From positions 1 through 64,000 of the forward strand of contig NOKP01000018.1 in NCBI GenBank assembly GCA_002682825.1: a DNA stretch of 64,000 bases, written 5' to 3'. This stretch comes from Neonectria sp. B-13 (lineage: Eukaryota > Ascomycota > Sordariomycetes > Hypocreales > Nectriaceae). The notes below the pieces were generated by a model that was not told where the DNA came from, made no database searches, and worked only from the letters and a program-made list of their open reading frames with translations. The position numbers were made by a program, and so were the translations under genes. Of this stretch, positions 22,049 to 33,714 are shown in pieces; position 1 is the first letter of the stretch, and each line of letters opens with the position of its first letter.

Positions 22049-23233
22049 CTAAACATCAGATAGATACCGCTCCAGAGTCCCCTCGGGGATCTCCGCACCC
22101 ATGTAATTCGGCATGCGCTCGAACATCTCCCACGAGGTGTGCTTGAGGAGATGGATCTGGTCCTTGACCCATGACTCCACCTCCTGTCGGGTTGGCGGCT
22201 GGTCATTTAAGCGGCGCTCTTGGATCCGCGAGAGTGCTAGGTCGCATCGGTCGCGCAGGCGGTTAAGCTTCTGCTCCATGAGCGTGTTCACGGTGTTGGG
22301 GAGGTTGTCGAACTGCAGGTTCACGCTCTTGAGGGTGGTGGCGCTGTCATCGGCGTCGGGGTCCGCAAAGCAGTAGCTGTTGACGAGACTAAGACGCTCG
22401 GCGCAGTTGTTGGCACGGAGAGCGGCGTGTTCGAGATATCCGCCAGCCATGACAACGGCGCCACCGACAGCAGCACCGCGGGCCTTTATGATGCTTCCGT
22501 CACCCATCTTAATGGCTGTCTCGCCGCCGACCATGGTGGAGGTGTCACTGAGCATCAGGACGAGAACTACAGGAGTCATGTCCTTGTGCCACTTGTCGAT
22601 GAGGCCCATGTCATACTCGGATGTGGGGAGCACCTCGGCGGTAGGGAGAGGCCTCGTTGGGACCTCGGTCAAGTTGTAGACGCCATCGATCCCGTCGGCG
22701 CCAAGCTGCACGTTGATGTAGCCCATGTCGTTCTCGCCCGTCTGCAGCTTCAGAGCGCATCCGAAGGCCGAGTTGATGGCGGCCTGCGTGACAGGGTGGT
22801 ACCAGGCCTGCTTCAAAAAGGTGCCGTCCTGCATTCGTGTGGTTAGCTGGTGTCCTGCCTGTCTGCGGAGTCGTCGGGCATCTCCACTTACGTGCTTGTT
22901 GTGGGCATGGCCGCTGATGAGACAAGGGGCTCGGTCCCACGACCGCATGTACTTGTCCAGGAACGAGCGGCGAAAGACCTCGCGGCGAATCATGCGCACT
23001 CCCTCCTCGGAGAAGAGCTGGAAGGGCTCGGTGAAGCAGATGTCCGGGCATCCTTTGGGCACGGGGAGTCCCAGCTCGGTGAAGGAGCGGCGGGCTGGCG
23101 GGGGCTGGTAGTTGAGATGGATTGCCGGGTCAAAAGCGGAGACGGGCAACACCTGCTCGAGCTTCTCGAACAGGGCCGGCTGCGCATCGGGGATGGCAGC
23201 CTCTTGGGCAAAGGTGGGAAGCGTGGTAGTCAT
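22049..23233 (-). CDS. 2-oxoglutarate/Fe(II)-dependent oxygenase-like protein
   Basis: Two exons (23233-22892, 22828-22049) give 373 residues. The 63-nt intron (GTAAGT, CTAACC branch, ATGCAG) has an in-frame length, so an unspliced reading of 394 residues is also open; the splice signals and family alignment favour removal. The core KWHKDMTPVVLVLMLSD supplies an H-x-D iron-binding pair, GGETAIKMGDG is a typical turn, and GGYLEHAALRANNCAERLSLVNSY supplies the distal His and the Arg that would hold 2-oxoglutarate. The ends are alpha-helical. I recognise it as a fungal hypothetical family rather than a named enzyme. The fold call rests on the HxD...H...R pattern and is inference. Confidence 0.7.
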   Translation of the reverse strand: MTTTLPTFAQEAAIPDAQPALFEKLEQVLPVSAFDPAIHLNYQPPPARRSFTELGLPVPKGCPDICFTEPFQLFSEEGVRMIRREVFRRSFLDKYMRSWDRAPCLISGHAHNKHVSGDARRLRRQAGHQLTTRMQDGTFLKQAWYHPVTQAAINSAFGCALKLQTGENDMGYINVQLGADGIDGVYNLTEVPTRPLPTAEVLPTSEYDMGLIDKWHKDMTPVVLVLMLSDTSTMVGGETAIKMGDGSIIKARGAAVGGAVVMAGGYLEHAALRANNCAERLSLVNSYCFADPDADDSATTLKSVNLQFDNLPNTVNTLMEQKLNRLRDRCDLALSRIQERRLNDQPPTRQEVESWVKDQIHLLKHTSWEMFERMPNYMGAEIPEGTLERYLSDV

Positions 23234-26200
23234 TGGGGACGGGTTTCAGGGGCAAGCAGAAGGCTGGCAGGTGTGATGGTGGGAGAGTAAGATATGGAGA
23301 CTGTGCTCTTTGATTGTTTGCCTGGAGTGCTTGTTTGACTTGAAGTCTTTGCTGTTGATGCTGGTGATGACGAGGTAGAAAACAAGAGGCCGTAGACTGT
23401 TATTGTACTTTATCGCCCGTGAAGACCGGCGATGCCTTGACGCCATCACGATACGCCCCTCCCACCTTGAGCCCAGTCCCAGTATGCCCCTCCCACCATG
23501 ATGAAGACGCTGGAACTCGTGATGCAGCTTATCTCGATGCACCGCTCCACACGGGTATGCAGACGCACAATATGTGCAGTGCAGTGCGTAGTATAGCGGG
23601 TGGCCAGGGAGTTGAGGCCGATCGGTGCGTGTGCGCTTATCGACACGATACGACGCGGACGGAAGTTGAGCTTTTCACCGTCATCGACGGCTTCAGAAGT
23701 CAGTTAGGCTCGGGAGTTCCGGCCAATGGATGCGCGACGGAAACCCTGTCCCAGAAGGGAAGCGGTTCGCGAGCTGTGCCTCCTTATCGAACGCCTACAA
23801 CGGAGTATAATTTCTTTGGAATCTAGACTAAACATAGGCCTTTGGCGATAGTCTTGACGTGCAAATCAACAACTACTCGAGACTGCGTATTCCGGGAAAA
23901 TACACGCAAAGCAGAGGTCAACATCTGGGAATCACAAGTTTACTCTTCTTTTCCGATCTTTCAGAGTATGCTATTCCATTCAGTGGATGTCGATCTGGTG
24001 TTGGTCGTGGCATGTAATCAATCCGAGATCGCAGTCCGTAGCGCCATGGCTGTTATCTGAGAATTAATTTACTAGGTATGAGTCCCCACCACCTCTAGCC
24101 ATGATAGCTGATCTGATCTGTGTGCATTGCAAAGTTTCGATGCTCGCCTAGAAAAGCGATTGCGTTGCAAAGTAAGGCATCAAAGCGACGCTGGGCACCA
24201 ACAAGACCAGCTCTTTGACCATCAGCTGATCATAGACGCGGCGAGTCCGGGCAGGCCGAAACATGGTGATGCTGCACGTGGCTTATCTCTGCACCTGCCG
24301 GCTGGGCTGACTTAAAACCAAAAACTGCCGAGGGCATCGTGAGTATCAGAAATCACCGAGAGCGCAGTCGGCTGCCGCAAACTCGCACGCACGAAGCTAT
24401 CCGCAAGTCTCAAAGTGGCATCGGGAGGACAAGAAGTGGTGGTCGAGGGCAGACAAGGGTCCACCCCTGCGGGCCATTGCGATGTTTGGAAGAGCCACGA
24501 AACCGAACTAGCGTTAGATCGCCGAGTTGTCGACGAGTCTTATCTCGAGCCTTGCCCAGTTAAGCAAGGGTTTTGCAACTTGTGCATGAAGATGCAACGC
24601 CAGCCAAGATAAGCGCCGCAGCTGACCTGGACGCTGACCAAAACAGGCTCCAGAAAGCCTCTGATAGCGGTTTTCAACAGGCCGGCCACGTGTTGGCGAG
24701 AAAATAGAAGCCTCGACGCAGCCTGCAAGGACGGCCTTGACCACTTAAGCGATGGATGTGCCTTGTGCTTCTTGTCACCAACTAGACCCCCGCATAATCC
24801 GGGGAATCTTGCATGAAGCGGCCCCAATGTGTGGAGGCTGAGAGGCGAAGATCCAATAGAGTGTCGTCACCTCGCCACCCTCCTGGGATAAACGGTGGCA
24901 CATACAAGATCCATGATACGGGACTCTCCTTGTCTCCCATAGAAAAAAGAGTTCCGGTCCGTGTCGAGTGGGGGCTCCGATAGAGGGAGGATTCGTGGCG
25001 GACTCCTCCCTAATGCAAGGCTTGCACAGCTGCCGAAGGTCTGAGGCTCATGATACCAGGCCGGTCGATGTTCCAACGTCCTTCACTTGGACCTATTCAG
25101 GGCGTCGTACATGGGGCTCGGCACTGGTGTTGCCTGCCCCTGCCCTTCATTCCCGGCTCCGGCCTGACGATACGGTGGAGACCCCGAAACAGGCGGGCGA
25201 GTGCTACGGAGCATCCCTGCTCAGGCATCTGTCCCTGCAGTCAAAGGAAGGCTTATGTTTGAGCACATTCTTGGTGCGTACAGCTGTAGCAGGCTCTCTC
25301 ATGCACAGTTAATGGCGCTTCACAACAGTTTGCCGCCCAGAGTCACTTCGCCACGGTAGGAATCGGGCACCTAAGATAATCAACCACCTGACGGTTTTTG
25401 AGAGAAGGATCGCGACTAGTTCTGATACTGCGAGATGGCTTTCATATTTCAAGAACAACTACGTGTTCCACATTTACTTGGCAGGGCGTTGAGTGGTTTC
25501 GTAGCAGCCCGTGACCAGGGGATATCTTCTTTCAATTTCTGTTCCCTCTTGTTTGATATGGTGTCCTCTCAAACATCCTCAACCTTGACACTTTGCGATC
25601 ATGAAGAAAAAAAGGCCCTTCATTATATTTTCTTAATACTAACTAGTCTGTTTCAGCAGACATAAATACATCTGCTCTTGTTGGGGTGTTGGAAAGACAA
25701 GCCGCGCTGACGGCATCACCCTTTCCGGTGAGGATTTGAAATAAACTCGGCACTAGACCTGCATTCTTTCCCCTTGTCAAATTGATCTCAGCTCACGATA
25801 AGCAGGCACCGAAAGAAGCCAAGGGCGTTCGGCTCTGGCGATTGATTCCTGGCGCCGCCCATCTCAGTCTTTCTAGGCTTCCTGATTCTGCTGTGGGAAA
25901 GAACAATTTCATACTCAGTCACGTTGCCTTCTTTCGTGCCAAGAGGTGATCATTTTGCTATCTTCACTCCTCTCGTCACTCTTGACATCGAAAATTAGGA
26001 GCTATGGAAGTAACGGAAGCGCTCCCTTGGTGGGGAAAATGGCATCGCTGTTGAGTAGTATCTTCCTCGTCCTCTTATCGTGGTTTGATTGTCGATCACC
26101 TGCTCCGTCAATATTTCCAGGTAGCGTTAGAACTCGTCCACGCCTCATCAATCAGTAACCAGGTCACGGAAGCGCATGCGTAGTAACTCGGTTGGAGGCA

Positions 26201-26746
26201 CAATGATGTGGCCTTTCACAAGACGTCAACGACATCGATTTCGAAGCTTGCGCACAAAACTTCCGAGATATGCTCCCGCTTCCCGATCCTCAGGTAGTGG
26301 TGAGTGGGTGGGTGGGTGGTAATCGCGATGATTATCTGAGGGATGTTCTGTGACTCTTCGCTGTGAGTTCTAGGTGGAAGATGACAAGAGTAGCGGTGAG
26401 TTGCGATAACCATGCATGTGCAAAGTGTGAGGCGGAGGCAGGATTCCCCTCAAGGTGTGGAAGGCGGTGGTCTCAGTACATCTTGACTATCTACCGTATC
26501 AGCTCCAAAAGTTTCAAAGGCGTCGATGAATTTCAAGATGGCTGTGGTCGATTTCTTCTCTCGTAGCCCAACAGTCGGGGACGTCACCATTGCGATAAGC
26601 TTGTAAGCGAAAGGATTGCAATTCCGACTTGATCCTTATCAATGCCACGGTCACAAAATAAGATGCCAGGATGCTTTATCAAGATACGAAGTACTCACTA
26701 CTCTATCACACACATTAGGTGCCGATAGGAGCATGATCACTCTAAG
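23234..26746. other. 3.5-kb gene-poor stretch
   Basis: No frame longer than about 135 codons, no family resemblance, no clear introns, no terminal repeats and no tRNA that I can identify. Its base composition is not strongly AT-rich, so it does not look like a heavily RIP-mutated transposon. It may hold non-coding RNAs or very decayed genes. Confidence 0.4.
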
Positions 26747-28566
26747 CTATAGCGCATACTTGAACAATGGACTCTTCTCGCCCATTCTCTGCAGCTGGTC
26801 CTCCGTGTATCTTTCTCGAATATCCATCTCCGTCAATTGAGCCTTCTTTGTGTTGGCCCTCTTCAAAAGAAACTCGAGAAGTGTCGCCGCGATGATACCC
26901 GCCAACCCAAAGGCCAGTGAGGTCCCGTACCCGGTCGGATAGCGAGGCTTCTCACTATCAAGGTAGATATAAGACCCAATAAGGCCGCCTATGTTGCCGA
27001 TGCAAACGAGGAGGCCAATGTTGATGGAGCGTTTGGCAGGGTCGGGTGTGTTCGCAACATTCCATGCGTTGACTCCCGGCAGAATTGGATACATTCTAAG
27101 TATATGAAGTTAGTCTTACGCAGTAGTTCACTTCTCGGAATGGCTTACCCAAAGCATGCCAAACAGACTGCAAAGTAACACACAGCAACATTGTGTTCGA
27201 TATCTGCAGATTTAACGAACAGAATGATGAACGAAGTGACAAGGCAGCACTGCGGGCCCAAGATGAAAGGATACCGCCACGAATACTTGTCGGCAAAAAT
27301 AGCGAACCCGTATGCCGAAACGGCCCCCACTGCATAAGGCGGGATGGTCATTAACTGGGCCGTCGAGGCTGTGTACCCCATACCCGTAAGAATGCTAGGC
27401 ATCGTAAACTTCATGGCGTAGTTGGGAACAGCGTTGGACCAGTTGGCGAATGTTAGCAGGTAGATTTTGTAGTCGAACAAGATGTCCTTGAAGATGGTGC
27501 GGTTGAAGTGACTGTCGCCCTCCTTATACTCGCTGGGAGATGTTGCTCGGCGACTGAGCTGTCGTAGCTCGAGGTATCGGATCTCATCGGCTTCTAGCCA
27601 TTTCGTGGAAAGCGCCGGGGTGTCGCAGAGTAGGAAGACGCACATGATGCCGACGATGACGGTGAAGATGCCCTCGATGATGAAGATCCAGCGCCAACCC
27701 TCGAGACCAGCCACGCCATCCATTTTGGCAATAGAAAATGCAAGCAGTCCCGAGAAGGCACCGCCGGTTGCGGCCGATGTATACAGGATCGCGATGCGGA
27801 CTTGTGTTTCGTTTGGGAGGTACCAGTTGGAGATGATGAGGATCGCTCCAGGGAGAAAGCCGGCTCTATCACAGAGTTAGTTGTTGCTCCTTGCAGACTT
27901 TCACATACCAGGACTGACTCAAAGATACCCAGGAGAAACCTGATGGTCAACAGTCCTCCGTAATTCTGCACAATTCCAGTCATGGTCATGACTATGCCCC
28001 AGGCGACAACAATGCCGCCCATATACCAAGATGGTCGTTTGAACCTGTGGAGGATCATGTTCGAGGGAACCTCTACAAAGACGGGTTAGCATACAGTCCC
28101 TTGTTTGACAGATAGAATTTCCTGACTTACCAAAAAGTACAAACGGAATGAAGAAGATTGCGACGACAATGTTGTACTGTATGCCCTTAAGGTTCAGGTC
28201 CTCCGTCAGGCCTTCGATCTTTGCATTTCCTGAGAGATATAGTTAGATTCAGCTGCAGCACCTCTACTTCCCATCCCATACCAATGTTTGTCTTGTCGAG
28301 GTATGCAATTAGGTACAAGAGCACGAGCATTGGAATCAGCCTCCACTAAAAATATGTCAGCAAGCGTCAAAAGGTTGAGACCAGGCGGAATCTACATCAA
28401 CTTTGCCGATGATCTTCTTCTTTCGGTCTTCAGGGAAGGTGTTGAGGAACTCGAAATCCTCCGAGGACAAACCCCCTCTTTGGTGCTCATTGTGGATGAC
28501 TCCTGTCTTCTCGTGCGGGATGGCCTCGAGGTCCGCAGCATCTAGTGAAGCACGATTGTGTGTCAT
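26747..28566 (-). CDS. MFS transporter, anion:cation symporter / allantoate-permease (Dal5) family
   Basis: Six exons (28566-28396, 28345-28282, 28229-28131, 28072-27905, 27863-27149, 27095-26747) give 521 residues. The first membrane helix contains WRLIPMLVLLYLIAYLDKTNIGNAKIEGL, with the D-(K/R)-T/x-N-I-G-N-A signature of the family. Later come VPSNMILHRFKRPSWYMGG, SVLVSGFLPGAIL, RWIFIIEG at the end of the N-terminal half, and AWNVANTPDPAKRSINIG in the C-terminal half, as in Dal5-type carriers of organic anions and amides. The strongest splice pair for intron 4 (GTATGT..GATAG) does not keep frame; the pair GTGAAA (27904) with ATAGAG (27864) does. The gene is divergent from the aldolase-family gene at 29362, so it probably imports that pathway's substrate. 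Confidence 0.82.
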
Positions 28567-29361
28567 TGTCACGAAGTCTCTCAATGTGAATTGTAGAGGA
28601 AGTGTGAGACGATATCTAGGTCAGCGGGGATGTTGCGAACTTCCCAGGGATACTTATACCACACAGCTGCTAGACCACGGCCTCTCCTCTATTGTCTCAC
28701 TTGCAAGGGTTTATGAAGTCACTTTGCAATGTCAACAGTCCACAACCACCAATGTTCCCCAGGTTTCTGGGGAAGTGTGGAGATGCACTGTTCAGCTCAA
28801 CTCTGGAGATGCGGGGATTTGGACGCGCCTCGGAAACGCTGAGTTGGAACCCTCGGGCCAGCTACCCAAGTCCGGAGCTACTCCCAGGAAAGCTAGACGC
28901 GCTGCAATCCGTATCTTGCGAGCCGAAGTATTGGGAATTTCGGGCTTGAGAGGCGCTGGTGGCGGGTTCATTACGTTTAGTCCGGAAGGGCTAGTGACGA
29001 ATCCGAGAATCCGAGCTGCGTTTCCGGACTATAATCTCGGATTTGTAGTGACATCAGGTCACGCCTCTCAAGTGTACGCTGAAATGTCCGGACTAGTCTC
29101 GTCATCGGTCGATTATTTCCTCAATATCCGAGGATCTCGGTGGTGCGGTTTCGACTTGGAGGGACTTCGGGGTGTCGCTCTTTGGACAAGACGCGAGGTA
29201 TCATAGTGGTCGCATTATAAAGGGGCCATGAACACTACTTGAAGATGAATACTCAGCAAGCATCATCAGCCTCTTCAGCAGTGAGCATAATCAGACCTTC
29301 ACTTTTATAATCAACAAACACTTAGACCTTTCGGTTCATCTCACCTCATCAAACAAGCGAA
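28567..29361. promoter_or_regulatory. Divergent promoter of MFS carrier and DapA-family gene
   Basis: This 795-nt region carries repeated elements: ATCCGAG at about 29001 and 29009, the inverse CTCGGAT at 29036-29042, the ATCCGAG..CTCGG pair at 29126-29140, TCCGGA at 28981, 29023 and 29087, and an 11-nt inverted repeat CTTGAGAGGCG (28945-28955) / CGCCTCTCAAG (29062-29072). Such CGG-containing direct and inverted repeats are the usual targets of Zn2Cys6 factors, and one is encoded at 30897. Confidence 0.55.
29216..29221 (+). promoter_or_regulatory. TATA box of the DapA-family gene
   Basis: TATAAA, 146 nt upstream of the ATG at 29362 and just downstream of the CCGAG repeat cluster. Confidence 0.5.
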
Positions 29362-30288
29362 ATGGCTATCGACCTCAAAGGCCTTGTCCCTGCTCCGGTG
29401 ACCCCCTTCACCGAGGATGGTCGTGTCGACTACGCTGCCATTCAGCGACTTGGTTCTTGGCTTGGCAGCATCGACGGCGTCAAGGGCCTCGTCGTTCTCG
29501 GCCATGCCGGCGAAGGCACTTTCCTGACCCCTGAGGAACAAGCCGACGTCATCAAGGCTTTCGTCAAGTCTGTCAATAACAAGATCCCTATCATTGCCGG
29601 AATTACTGGAGAAGGCACCGAGGTCGCCGCCCTCGAGGCTAAGCGCGCCAAGGAAGCTGGTGCTCAGGCTGGTCTCTTGTATCCGTCCCATGGCTGGTTG
29701 AGATTTGGGTACCAGCCAGGCGCCCCGCAGGACCGGTACAAGGTCGTTTATGAGGTGTCTCAGTTGCCTCTCATCCTGTTCCAGTACCCGGACAACACCA
29801 AGGCCACCTACAACCTCCAGACTCTACTAGACATTGCCGCTCTGCCTGGCGTCATCGCCATGAAGAACGGAGTTCGCAACATGCGTCGATGGGACACGGA
29901 AATTCCCGTCTTCCGGAGGGAGCGACCCAATATTCCCGTGCTCACTTGTCATGACGAATATTTGTTGTCTACCGCCTTTGACGTCGACGGTATGCTTGTT
30001 GGTTACGGCAATATTGCTCCCGAGCCCCTCATCGAGCTCATCAAGGCCGGAAAAGCGAAGGACTACAAGAGGGCCCGAGAGATCCACGATCAACTCCTCC
30101 CGGTGACTAAGGCAGTCTATCACCGTGGCTCCCACATGGAAGGTACAGTCGCTTTGAAGCACGCACTTGTTGCCCGTGGTATTCTGGCTCATGCCACAGT
30201 CCGATCTCCTCTTATGCCACTTGTTGATGGAGCGGAGGAGGAAATTCATGCTGCCATATCTTCGGCATCTCTAAGCAAGGTCTTTTAG
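29362..30288 (+). CDS. DapA / KDG-aldolase family (class I lyase) enzyme
   Basis: An intronless gene of 308 residues, the usual length for the dihydrodipicolinate synthase / N-acetylneuraminate lyase superfamily of TIM-barrel Schiff-base aldolases. Visible marks are LVPAPVTPFTEDGRVDY at the N-terminus, GHAGEGTFLTPEEQ (substrate-carboxylate loop), LILFQYPDN, which holds the catalytic Tyr, and GVIAMKNGVRN, which holds the Schiff-base Lys. Fungi make lysine through aminoadipate, so a lysine-biosynthetic role is unlikely. Fungal relatives act as 2-keto-3-deoxy sugar-acid aldolases or related lyases. The transporter on one side and the regulator on the other suggest catabolism of an imported acid. 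The substrate cannot be decided from sequence. Confidence 0.88.
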   Translation: MAIDLKGLVPAPVTPFTEDGRVDYAAIQRLGSWLGSIDGVKGLVVLGHAGEGTFLTPEEQADVIKAFVKSVNNKIPIIAGITGEGTEVAALEAKRAKEAGAQAGLLYPSHGWLRFGYQPGAPQDRYKVVYEVSQLPLILFQYPDNTKATYNLQTLLDIAALPGVIAMKNGVRNMRRWDTEIPVFRRERPNIPVLTCHDEYLLSTAFDVDGMLVGYGNIAPEPLIELIKAGKAKDYKRAREIHDQLLPVTKAVYHRGSHMEGTVALKHALVARGILAHATVRSPLMPLVDGAEEEIHAAISSASLSKVF

Positions 30289-30896
30289 AGTATTGTAAGA
30301 TTCAAGAATAAACCATCTTGCCGCTGTGATCTCACGTGGGCGAGCAACACCGCCTCGAGATACTCACTAGCGAGATGCCCTTGAGGAAGAAGTTGTACAT
30401 AGATCTCTTTTCAATTACGATTGTTGAGCATTAATTTGCACCCAGACTTGTGACTTGCCTTAAACCTGTGTTTTTACTTGATGACTCAGTTTCGTTGTCA
30501 TTTGAAAGCTGGACGCTCAAGTGCAGTTTTTGTATTCCATTCAGGAGACATTTTTTACGGGGCAGAGGAGAACATTTGTGACGATGTCAATCTTTTTTTT
30601 CTTCTTCCCTTGGAGACTACAAGGCATCGGACAATTCCAGGCTCTGAGAGCTATGCAGCGATCACAATCAAATGTCCGCTAAGATCCTCGTGTGATTTGA
30701 ACGGTGAACCACACGATTCAGGTGCGCCACCCGCCCTAGATCTTCTCCACTCTCCCCGCAGTTGGTGGTTGCGAGCTAGATATAAATCCGAGCTGGCACA
30801 GACTTTTCCGAGATTCAGATTCACGACCCTGTCTGTCTGCGTCTGCCTTGCTCCTCGAGGTCCACCACTCTCCCTCCGAGACCCGGAAATCTCGCA
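30289..30896. other. Intergenic region upstream of the cluster regulator
   Basis: 3' flank of the DapA-family gene and promoter of the Zn2Cys6 gene at 30897. The overlapping frames on both strands are shadows. No CTCGGAT element was noticed here. Confidence 0.4.
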
Positions 30897-33234
30897 ATGA
30901 CAAGCCCCATGGAAAACCCACACGCGTCAATTCAAGCAGCGACGCCAGTATCCGATGTCTCCGCAGTCTCCAGCCACGGGCCAAAGCGGCCGTCAGAGCT
31001 GTCTCCAGATGGGGCGTCGGATTCTTCAAACCGGCGGAAAACAGCAAAGGTCAGCCGTGCCTGCGATCACTGCAAGCTGAAAAAGCTCAAGTGTTCAGGG
31101 ACGATCCCGTGTTCACTTTGCACCAAGAAATCGATTACTTGTCAATACGATGCTCAGTATCGACGTGGTCGGCCACCAACACCCCCAGCTGCCTTGTCGG
31201 TCGCCGAAGCTCCTCGCAACTCCAGACGACCCTGCACAAGTCAAACGTGAGTTGTTCGAAAACAGTATAGACCTTTACAGCTGATGTTGTAACCTTCGAA
31301 GTGAGCAGTTAGCACCGAACCGCACAGACAAAGCCAGCGACAGTTCCAGGTCGCGTGCAACATCCCGCGATTATCCTGGCCTCGAGACTGCCGAAATCGA
31401 AGGGCAGATTGTCGACCCGACTTCGAATCTTACCTTTATCCATAGAGCCTGGAAGAGACTGGCGCTGCAAAAGAGAGATACGAGGCCTGATGTCTTGACT
31501 GGCTCGGAAAGCTTGCAGCCGCTTATGTCGGCGGGAGACAAACCATTCACAACGCCGCAGGGTCAAGACCTGATGTTCATGGACCAGGAGACGTCGGTGG
31601 AACTCTTCAAGTTCTATTTCGACAATTGCATCGTCACATACCGCGTCCTAAACCAGCAAAACTGCTTCTCTTGGCTAGGGATAGTTCTCCACAATGTTCG
31701 AAACGGTCTCCCTCTGGAAGCCGATATCAGCCATGCCAAGGCGGCCATAGTTGTCAGCATACTAGCCATTGCCAGTTTCAGGCAGCACAAAATCTCAGCG
31801 CCGATGCCCATCGACACTGAAGAATCGTTTGCACTTCGGCAGAGCGAGCAATACTTCACCACTTCCATAAACCTCACGGCAGGAGAAACTGGTTTGCCCC
31901 GGGTTGAATCTGCCCAAGCCAGGGTCTTGCAGGTTCTGTATCTTCTCCAGACATCACGCATGAACCAAGCATGGTACGTCTTTGGACACACAGTGCCTAT
32001 TGTTTCGGCGCTTGGGCTGCATCGAAAATCGGCGAGGCATCGAGTTGGAGGGAATCGGAGTCCTACTATGGACTACATACTATCAGAGTGTTGCAAGAGA
32101 ACATTCTGGGTTGCCTATACCATTGACAAATACCTTGCTGTGGTATTTGGTAGGCCAAGGTTCTATCACGACGATGACGTTGATCAAGACTACCCAGACC
32201 GAGTCAACGACGAGGATATGACACCCCAAGGACCGTCCTTGTCCGAGCCCAGAATGGATTGCCACATTGACTCGTTGATATTCCACGCCAGGTAAGCTCA
32301 ACGCACTAAGCCAGCCGAACATTCTAACGCGGACCAGGGTGGCTCGCATCATCGAAAACATCTCCCGAGAAGTCTACTCCCTCAAACCGATGACCAACAA
32401 CGAACGACTTGCTGCAGCCCAACGGTTCACGCGCCAACTGCACGAGTGGCGTGAAGAATTGCCCCCATATCTTGGAACAGTCCGTCCATCAAGCCTGATC
32501 CCAAGCTTCGGTCGGCAGGCCACGGCTTTGAAGCTGGCGTATTGCCACGCAATCATGCATGCCAACAGGCCCTTTCTGCTAGACCACTCTGGAGATCCTG
32601 GCCAGACAGCAATGCGTGAATGCGTAACTGAGTGCATAGATGCCGCCAAAATAGCACTTGAAACCGTCGACCGCATGTTCTCGGATGGGGCCGTGCTGTT
32701 CCATTCCCTGTGGTGGATGCCGTACGTGACATTCTGCGCCTTGGCTATTGTCTATATATGGGAGATTAAGCAAAAAGCAAACGGCATGATGGAAATCGAA
32801 GATCCTGCGCTTTTTACTCTGGCTGAGCAATGCCAATGCCATCTAGCCCAGGCTATTTCTTCGGAATCTGCCAGCCGAAGATACAGCATCATTATCGAAG
32901 AGCTTAGGATAGAAGCCAGACACAGCTCTGCGCCGATACTCGTGCGGCAACAGATGGTAGATCAGCCTCAACAACAAGAGTCTACGATAGTGGATGACAG
33001 TGGTGAACGGGTGCTGGACTCAATGGCCGATGATCTCGGGTCCATGTTTGAGGATCAAGGGGAGGGACATTTCCAATCAATGTTGAACCCCCTGAGTCAA
33101 TGGCAAGCTACCGACTGGTTAGATTTGGACTCTTCGGTAAGTATCGGCTGGTCCATGACTGTTGCTGGTGTTTGCTAATTTGTCGGAAGGCCTTCGGGTT
33201 CTTTTCCGAGCTCGAAAGCACGTTAATTCTGTGA
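30897..33234 (+). CDS. Zn2Cys6 transcription factor, likely regulator of the adjacent catabolic cluster
   Basis: Four exons (30897-31246, 31302-32291, 32338-33136, 33190-33234) give 727 residues. The zinc cluster at about residues 55-81 is CDHCKLKKLKC...CSLCTKKSITC, followed by the basic YRRGRPPTPP linker. The regulatory domain contains FKFYFDNCIVTYRVLNQ, YLLQTSRMNQAWYVFGHTV, GLHRKSARH and the FGRPRFYHDDDVDQDYP segment. The last intron (GTAAGT, TTGCTAAT branch, GGAAG acceptor) replaces a read-through tail with AFGFFSELESTLIL. The first intron's acceptor (TTCGAAG, 31301) was chosen because it alone keeps frame without a stop. Position beside the aldolase and carrier suggests it is the pathway-specific activator; this is inference. 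Confidence 0.82.
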
Positions 33235-33714
33235 AGCCGCCCAACGAAGCATGTTTATGACTTGTGTCATCGACGAACGGAGACTTCAAAGTGCCAAGTG
33301 AAGTCGTCATCAGCATCCAAAGTCCAGTACAACACGAGTGACGATGTTGGCCGCAGGTTTGAGGGGGATGCCTCTGTTCATTCATTATCTAATCGCCGAC
33401 CGAACCAACCTGGCCTAAAACTTAACTCGAATCTCATTTTAGCCAACTTGATCAAAAGTCTTCAAGGCGTCATCGTAAATAGTTTTTGCCACCCGCTCAA
33501 CGCCAAAACCGGACCTGGATGCCGGAGACAAATGCCGCGATCCCCGCAGGCGGGGTGCGTCCGACTCCGCAAACCATCGCCCCCAAAGCCGCGGTCAAAT
33601 CTTGGACTAGGGGTCGACGAAAAAAAGATAAATAATTTTTTAATCTCAGTGAGAAGGTAGAGAAATGTCTACCAAATCACTGGCGTGATACAGAGAAGCA
33701 AAATCACCTCCACC
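33235..33714. other. Intergenic region
   Basis: 3' flank of the regulator and promoter of the secreted DUF3237 gene. It includes an A/T-rich run near 33620-33645. No gene seen. Confidence 0.4.

Noticed and set aside
23234..26746. Transposon relic in the gene-poor stretch
   Set aside because: No terminal repeats, transposase or reverse-transcriptase motifs, nor strong TA enrichment were visible.
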